Source: Acanthaster planci (taxonomy: Eukaryota > Echinodermata > Asteroidea > Valvatida > Acanthasteridae). Taken from it: a DNA stretch of 61,930 bases. Within the stretch, counting starts at the first letter, position 1. Every line of letters starts with the position of its first letter. The DNA lies in contig NW_019091392.1 of NCBI RefSeq assembly GCF_001949145.1, positions 1,707,487-1,769,416 of the forward strand, in the 5' to 3' direction. This document shows positions 55,431 to 61,930 of this stretch, piece by piece. Both the position numbers and the translations under genes were made by a program. Under the pieces are notes generated by a model. It saw nothing but the letters and a program-made list of their open reading frames with translations, was not told where the DNA came from and did no database searches.

Positions 55431-57711
55431 CATTGTCTACTTGTCACCTGTCGCAGGACTTTATATCTGTGTAATAAAATGACGAGTAAGCTGGCATTGA
55501 AAATATCTGCCAATTCGACGATACTTGAGTAATGATTCGTTATAAAATGACATGTTGTATAGATGTATTACTTTACACTGCAAGGCCTTAACTTGAGGCC
55601 TTGGCCTAGGTCTTAAGAATTGCGGAAGGGGTCAAAGTCTCGGCCTTGAAAATCAAAACCTTTGCTCCAACACTGGCTTGTATTCAGACCGACATATGTG
55701 AAATGACATAAATGATGAGGTGATCATGCGATTTTTAAACAAAATTTCAATATTCATTGACAACCCATCTAGCATCTTTATCCAAGTTACATTTTGACGA
55801 TCTAAATTTGCAACCTTTTTCAAATGATAACTACAATCACTTTCTGTTCATGTAGACCTTCAAAATGCACCTTGTCTCAGTTACCTTTACTTTCAACTGT
55901 TGTTTCACAATTTTCAAAGGGTGTTTTATTGCTTTGTTTGTTTTCATGCTGACGAATATGCCCATATTCATGAGCGCAACAGTGACGCTATCCCGGAAAG
56001 AAAGCCCCAATGTAACATTGGAATGTACAAAAAGGTTACTGATGAGAAAAAGCAAGTATTAAGAAGAAGAAGCGCACTAGTGTATTCACATCAACATTTC
56101 ACACAACTAAAAATGAATTATAAAATGACAGGAACAGTGCTCACTTTTAGAGAAGGCATTTGCTGCAAAGGGGCTCTCTTCACAGGTAAATGGATCTGAA
56201 GAAATTAAACACAGATCAGATCCATCCCACAACATAACATGTTATTTAGCAGAACGGTTTGGTTCCTGGTTCAACCTTCCGCTGTCATTTTATGCTAGTG
56301 AAGAACCCTCCCCTCAAAGAGGGAAAATGGCCTGTCATTCATATAATACTATGAAAGACTTCAGACATGTAGACGTGTCCAGACGTAGTCTGCGACTTTC
56401 CCATATTGATGCGCGCGTATTCAATTTACCAAGGAGAAGCTGTCAGGGAGAACGCCTGATGTTTAAGATCATTGTGTGTGTATATTTTTGCTACGTGACG
56501 CACTATTGAATTGACTTAATGCCAGTCTTTACAGAAAAACATTCTGTGTAGAATATCTGGTCAATGTTGTGTCTCATTGGTTTTGGTCTGTGCAACCTGG
56601 GAAGAATGTGGCTATTTACAGGTGTCCTAACAACTTCGGCCAGGATTGTAGGTCTTCTTGTTCATACACGTTTGTTAATTTTCACATGCAGGCTTCATGT
56701 GCTTGGGCCGAAACAAGACTGATCGACGTTGCAAAGATATTTACCTACCCACCGTTAATGAATTCTACATTCAGTGTAGCTGACTTGATGCAGTTCTTGT
56801 CACTAAAAAGATTTGCAGTGTCACTGAAAGGGTTAATTAAGTTAGATTTAGAACGCAGATTATTCCTTAGGTTTATTTCCTTATAAATTGTGAAATGCTT
56901 AAATATATGTTTATTTGCTTAGATATATATATATCTTATATGCTTAGATATCTGTTTATTTTAGCTTTTACCAAAAGACTACCATAAAATATTTCGTAAC
57001 TGTTGATCTGCGTATGAAACCACCAATTGAATTGATCTTCATATATATTAGATTTACGTAAGTGAGAAGTCATTGAAGAGGTCAGTGAGACGGTGTATTA
57101 ATTTCTACAAATTAATATGCTAGCAAGTATTTCACAAAGGCCTTTTTCGGAGGTGATTTTTTTAGAAGAAAACGAAAGGAAAAAATTACAAATTCTAAAA
57201 TTGTTCCACTTTATTTTTCCTATCCAAGGAATACGGATGCAGGCCATCGGGGGTCAACTTTTGGGCTCTATTAGTCCATAGATGGCGCTGTATTTAACTG
57301 GCCGGGTAACCGAATGAACCATGTGTGTAAACTGTTTGCACGTCTGCAGCTGGCTGACGGAGCCCTCTAGCCTAGCCTGCATAGCAACTTAGCGGCGTTG
57401 GCATCGATCGTGGGCGGTTTGACCTGAATGCAGTTGCCCTCATCACATCCTTGGACAGTGACACTGAGCAGAACAGCTGCAGTAACCTTGACAATTTTAT
57501 AAGTTCATTTTGAAACAGGTGTGGTTTATAGTTGAAACCTGCCTGAGAACTCTGTGTGAAGTTGCTCAATACACGGGTCCGTTAGTGCACCACCTGCCTA
57601 CACGATAACTGATCTACAGAATACATGTACACGTACCTGTACATGTACACTGACGTATAGGCTTCTTACGGTGACCGTGTGCTTCTGAGGTGGTGTCGAC
57701 CGACAAGGTAT
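55431..57711. other. Intergenic with an isolated MITE end
   Basis: No gene. At 56608-56649, GGTGTCCTAACAACTTCGGCCAGGATTGTA is a right terminus of MITE family M including the TA target; the left part is missing. A TA-repeat (ATATATATATAT) lies near 56922-56935. A TACATGTACACGTACCTGTACATGTACA palindromic simple repeat lies at about 57623-57651. Confidence 0.45.
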
Positions 57712-58062
57712 TCAGCTCAGAGGCTCAGTAGTTTTTAAGTCAGAAGTCGCATTTAACAACGGTCTTAGAGCCTGAATATTAAGTAATGTCAGATGTGATC
57801 TCTGTTGCCGTAAGTTGGATGGATGAACTAAATCATTCATTTTCTGTAGTGCAAGTGTTGTCTTTTCATAGTCTATTCCTTCCTCCATGTTCCTCTGCAG
57901 TCTATCATTGCGCTTGACAAAAAGGAAACTGAGTGGAATGTGAGATGATCGAGAGAAAGGTTTATATTCACCGATTTTACTGGAACGGTCCCGAAAAAAT
58001 GCAGGAATGTAACAAGGGGACAACCGTGGTTTGATATTCCACACAGTGAACTTGCCTGTCAT
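57712..58062 (-). CDS. Unrecognised 116-codon open frame, possible exon or relic
   Basis: A minus-strand frame with a balanced, protein-like composition (RLQRNMEEGIDYEKTTLAL, LHPSNLRQQRSHLTLL-type segments, charged and helical) ending ...KTTEPLS and a stop at 57712. I do not recognise a domain. It has no membrane segment, signal peptide or zinc motif. The apparent start Met is not supported by any neighbouring splice or promoter signal. It may be a last exon of an unknown gene, a relic, or chance. Low confidence. Confidence 0.2.
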   Translation of the reverse strand: MTGKFTVWNIKPRLSPCYIPAFFRDRSSKIGEYKPFSRSSHIPLSFLFVKRNDRLQRNMEEGIDYEKTTLALQKMNDLVHPSNLRQQRSHLTLLNIQALRPLLNATSDLKTTEPLS

Positions 58063-59235
58063 CTGTCATGATTTGGCGATCAGGTTGCCGGCATTATGTG
58101 GGTCATGTGTCAAACAGCTCACGAGGTTATTGTGTTTCCGCCTACGACACTAAGTCGAGCTTTTATCATGTTGTTTGTTCCAGGAAAATTTGTGTACGGG
58201 GTCAAAGGCCCATCTTTGCTAAACGATAACACTGGCAGGGGTATACAGGCTTTTGTGACTTAGTGTCAGAACTCGGTGAAAGGGAATAATCAGGCAGGGC
58301 AATTTTAGAACCTGTAAGAATTAATGTTTGTGACGTACTCTTCTTTAAAAAGGCAGCAGGTCTTTCTGGTGAGTTTCCAATCATGCTTTCTGTTTCATCG
58401 ACTTTTTTGCTGAATGTGTGTCTACTTTATAGCTATCACCCTATCAGGTTTGGAGCTATTCAAAATTCTACATAAGATTGCGGTGCGAAATTCTACGTGA
58501 AAAAGGATCAAACGAGTGTTCGTGGAAATCCAAGCGGGGGTGGACCACACAGTGGGCTTAGTTTTTACTTGGCTATAGTTCACAATTTTCACCACATTCT
58601 GCAGTTTAGTGCATTGGGGAACGGTGACCCCGTGACCTATATTCTTTGCGGTATATTTGTTTGGTAAACAGAACACTTATTTATAGCTCATGCAATGAAC
58701 AATTTAGACAGCGTTCCAGTTATCGTACAGTGTACTGTACGTGCCCTATCACTGACAGTTTCAAGGCGAGTTGTAAAATTTTGGCCAGTGTTGAACCCTT
58801 CATTTTATCTGTGGTGACATGCGGTAAAACAACACGTCTGACAGGAGCTGTTACAGACGTATACTAAAAAATCATTAAATAGGTAGGTTTGAATTTAGTC
58901 AGTAACAACCATTGAGGCGATCGGTGGTGTAACTGAAATGCCCTCGTTGAGTAGCTTTGGAATGGAGGACTGTACCCCGCGAGCCCCCCCCCCGGAAAAT
59001 TGGGAGTTGTGAGGGGCAGCTTTTGCCACGCCCTTTGTGGTGTGTTTATTATGCGTTACTACTTACGTGTGGACATGGAGTTATTTCAGGCCACAAATCA
59101 ATGTTGGCTTCCCCCCCTTCTTTGAAAATAACCATTCCCCCCCCAAGGGGTGGACACATTTTGGACACTGAAAGCAAATTAAATGTGACCTGCACATATT
59201 CTGTGTACATGTCAAATTTTTATATAGGAGGCCGG
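58063..59235. other. Intergenic, no gene recognised
   Basis: No domain-bearing frame. C-runs at 58985-58995, 59112-59118 and 59138-59146, with CACCCC/GGGG contexts, suggest remains of G/C-rich MITEs. Confidence 0.4.
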
Positions 59236-59285
59236 TCCAGTGGCGTATCTACCGGGGGGAGCAAAGTGCCCCTTCTGGGGATTTG
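59236..59285. mobile_element. hAT-type MITE left terminus
   Basis: CAGTGGCGTATCTACCGGGGGGAGCAAAGTGCCCC is the typical left end of the CAGTGGCGTA-type repeats, here without a detectable right end downstream. It is a fragment. Confidence 0.45.
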
Positions 59286-59924
59286 TTGTCAATTTCTTGC
59301 TTAGTTTTTTTAATGAATTGGAAGTGCCAGTAGTTTAGAAAATGTTCTATCATGTATCTCTCGATGGGTGTTAATGAAGATCTTTTATGGATGAGCAAAG
59401 TTGGACTGTCACTTTCAGAAAAACTGTCATTTTCCCCTCACCCGGCACAAGGCCAGCTTGGATGCTCCTCTGCCGGGAGCACACAAACATCTGTTTGAGG
59501 GTGCAATCGCGCCACTTGCAACAATGTCACCGTGAATTTCCCGAGTTTCAAGAATTTCAAGAAATCACTCGCTGGCACTCTTTTAATACATAAACCACGC
59601 CATCGTCGTTTTTGTTTGTTTATGTACGGATTTATTTATTTACAATGTCATTCCTTTCCATTCTACAGAGGCTTTATCACTTCAAATATTCCATGTTTGC
59701 GAAGCAGTTTAATTGTCGTGTGCGAAACACCGCACTTTGGTCATCTTTGTCATCACTTATCATGATCATACGTTCGCCTATACTCACCTTTGTCATGAAA
59801 GGCTGTGTGATAACATATTTTTTGTTTTCACTTTGTCATGCGTTTAGTAATGAGTGTTCATACATTGGGGTGCCGCACAAGATGAACCGAGGCCCGAGTT
59901 GATTGCTCGAAGTATTAGCAAGCC

Positions 59925-60341
59925 ATGGCCACCGTGAAATCTACAGCCCAGCTCGAGGAAGAGATCTTTGGAAGGTGGAAAAATGTGAAGACGGAGGGCA
60001 TTAAGCAACTGCGAGAGTTGTTCAGTCTCGACGAGAGCATGGTCCCCGACCAGCCTTGGGGAGTGACCGAAATCAGCAAGGAAGCTGACGGCATCTACGC
60101 CATCGAGTCCAGCTCCGAGTGGGGCACCAACCGGATGCGCGTGGAGCTGGGCAGGCCGCACAGGGACACTGTGATGGGCCGCGAGATGGACTTAGTGGTC
60201 ATCTGGGAAGGACCCCGGCTGACCACCAAGATTGTCGGCACCAACGATAACATGTTGACCCGGGAGGTGGTGGACGGCAAGCTGGTTAGTGTGGTGCATA
60301 TCAACGACATTGTCGTCACCACTGTGGCCGAGAAATGTTGA
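59925..60341 (+). CDS. Divergent FABP-like lipid-binding protein (single exon)
   Basis: A 138-residue protein with an iLBP/FABP layout but the most divergent in the window. It has an eight-residue N-terminal extension and then F-G-R-W at 15-18, the barrel start. The lid region follows (KTEGIKQLRELFSL), then GVTEISKEADGIYAI, DLVVIWEG, and LTREVVDGKLVSVV, which is very FABP-like. Arg113 corresponds to canonical Arg106. The region matching the R-x-Y pair reads T-T-V-A (133-135), so both the second arginine and the tyrosine are gone. The ATG at 59925 has a strong context (agccATGG). No UTR intron was fixed upstream. The coding region is intact and GC-rich. It is probably an early-branching paralog with altered or lost ligand binding; an orphan lipocalin-type function cannot be excluded. 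Confidence 0.82.
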   Translation: MATVKSTAQLEEEIFGRWKNVKTEGIKQLRELFSLDESMVPDQPWGVTEISKEADGIYAIESSSEWGTNRMRVELGRPHRDTVMGREMDLVVIWEGPRLTTKIVGTNDNMLTREVVDGKLVSVVHINDIVVTTVAEKC

Positions 60342-61930
60342 TCGACCGTGTAGCTGTCAACGGTCGTTCAGCCAGCCGTCCTGCATACTTTTGTTCTGTT
60401 GCAAGGATTTCAAATTGTCTACCGTTGTGATTTTTGACAGAATAATATAATTTGCCAGACACCATCTATCCGTAATGCTGCCATGAAGTAAAGCCACTAG
60501 AAAATTGAACAAACTACAGGTGGCGCCTTGAAGCAAGGCTGCTAACTAGAGAGAGTTATGACGTTGACAGGGGTGGGAATGAAAGAGGGTGGAGAAAGGT
60601 CAAAGTCGGTTCTGGTTTGATTATTTCTAAGGAAACTCAAAGGGCAATGCCGTTAAATTTCAACCCTGTTCCCCCGTCTTTCTGCTCCTGAAACATCGGT
60701 ATTTTGTATTTCAGTTGGGGTACAGGGCATATAATGGAAAGTGGGAAGTTAACATGCTGTATTTTAACAACCCACCACTGTCGTGGCAGAAATCAAAGAC
60801 AGGTCTCCTTTTTTTCTGATTATATTCTGGTATTTTAAGGATGGCTTCTCCGGCTTGGACTGCAGGTGGACTAGAGGAGGGGAATGCACTGAACTGTAAT
60901 GCAAATATCGCAGACAGATCCAGACTGATGAGCTCAGCATCACAGATAATTGCAAACTGATGCAGATATTGCCGGGGGGTCTTGAAATGATGGGGATTCT
61001 ATGGAGCTAAGGTCTGATCTATCATACAGCCTTCTAGAAAGATTGCATTTGGGGATAAAATTTCTGAAGATCTTTTCAAAACGCACAACTCTTTTGTGTG
61101 AAATTTTATTAAATGCAATAGAGAACAAATTTACTTGAACCAGGATCTCAAATATTTTTAACTTGCATTTACCTTACCCAGACTTTTTGACATCTTTACC
61201 AATTTTGTTGTTTTAATTCATACACAAGCAGCGTGCGAGTTGAGCCAGCTGTCAAACCATGGCCATCAGGTATACGAACTCATATTTCATGACAAGAGAC
61301 TCTCGTCTGCAGAAAATAGCTGTATATTTTTCAGTGAGGGTGAAAGATTTGCTTCGAGATTGTGGCACTTCCAAGTGGCATTTTGCAGGAGCAGGAGCTT
61401 GAAGCCAAGTCATTGCGGCACGAAAACAACTATTTCCTTTCCGGCATTTTTTTAAATTAACTACTTTCAGAGTCCTCATTACACCTTGCCTTAATTACGC
61501 GCGATAAGGAATGATACGTGAGAGTTATTCTCATTCAAGTTATACATTTTATTCTAGTATGATCTTTTGATTTTGAAATAATATATAACAGTGCTGAGTT
61601 GTGTGCTGTTGGCCACCAAGGAAAAATTGTTCACCTGTTGTGTTGGCAGAGTCGGACGTTTGCACAAGGCGGTGTCTGTTGCTATTTTGAGTAGAAGCTC
61701 CCTTGTTTGTTATTTTTTAACGTTCGTGAGAAGTAGCTTCAAACACGAAATGAAAATTGATTCAAATGTCAATTTTTTCGATAAAACGGGCGCGGAAATT
61801 ATTTTTTACTCCTCATGGAATTCCACTTTTTCACACGTATAAATTAATTTGGCCACTAGAGTAAGAAGTTTTGAGTACATTCGCATGACTCTTTGACCAA
61901 TAGGGTGTCGTGATTTACGAGATGCTCGAG
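60342..61930. other. 3' flank and intergenic, no gene recognised
   Basis: The first part should hold the 3'UTR of the gene at 59925-60341; no clear AATAAA within 300 bp was fixed. The rest, up to the window edge, is AT-rich with short frames lacking domains. Confidence 0.4.

Overview
The window reads as animal nuclear DNA. It is AT-rich, with GT/AG introns, widely spaced genes and many decayed transposons, and it has no bacterial-style operons. The mix of Ty3/gypsy, BEL/Pao and LINE fossils, CAGTGGCGTA-type hAT ends, TACATGTACATGTA-type simple repeats and GPI-anchored two-domain Ly6 genes fits a marine deuterostome invertebrate (echinoderm, hemichordate or lancelet grade). The species cannot be fixed from the sequence alone.

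The main content is a dispersed cluster of fatty-acid-binding-protein-like genes (intracellular lipid-binding proteins, iLBP). Seven members are intact: 9917-10312 (-), 14291-14683 (-), 17338-17730 (+), 26863-27255 (+), 39421-39813 (+), 44182-44577 (+) and a divergent one at 59925-60341 (+). One pseudogene lies at 6656-7502. All have an uninterrupted coding region, whereas the textbook iLBP gene has four coding exons. Where the 5' end can be read, a 5'UTR intron of about 116-128 bp ends about 20 nt before the ATG, and a CCAAT plus AATAAAAAG-type promoter lies upstream.

From 16.4 to 42.3 kb three iLBP genes sit in segmentally duplicated units. Each unit has a head, a promoter, the gene and a 1-2 kb 3' module carrying LINE remains. 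A fourth unit (19.36-26.02 kb) keeps its head and 3' module but has no gene; a decayed Ty3/gypsy element lies in its middle. Between 30 and 38 kb are a hAT-like MITE, a broken BEL/Pao element on the minus strand with an LTR-like insert in its gag, a LINE reverse-transcriptase fossil and a large imperfect palindrome.

Outside the cluster, the left edge holds the last two visible exons (723-1028 and 2344-2607) of a tandem Ly6/uPAR-domain, GPI-anchored surface protein. The right third (44.6-59.9 kb) is mostly non-coding and rich in small DNA-transposon derivatives. It includes a striking complex rearrangement at 49.48-51.02 kb (hairpin, templated insertion, 227-bp duplication) and a CpG-dense inverted-repeat element at 54.1-54.3 kb. 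Family calls rest on motif recognition by eye; no search or alignment software was used.
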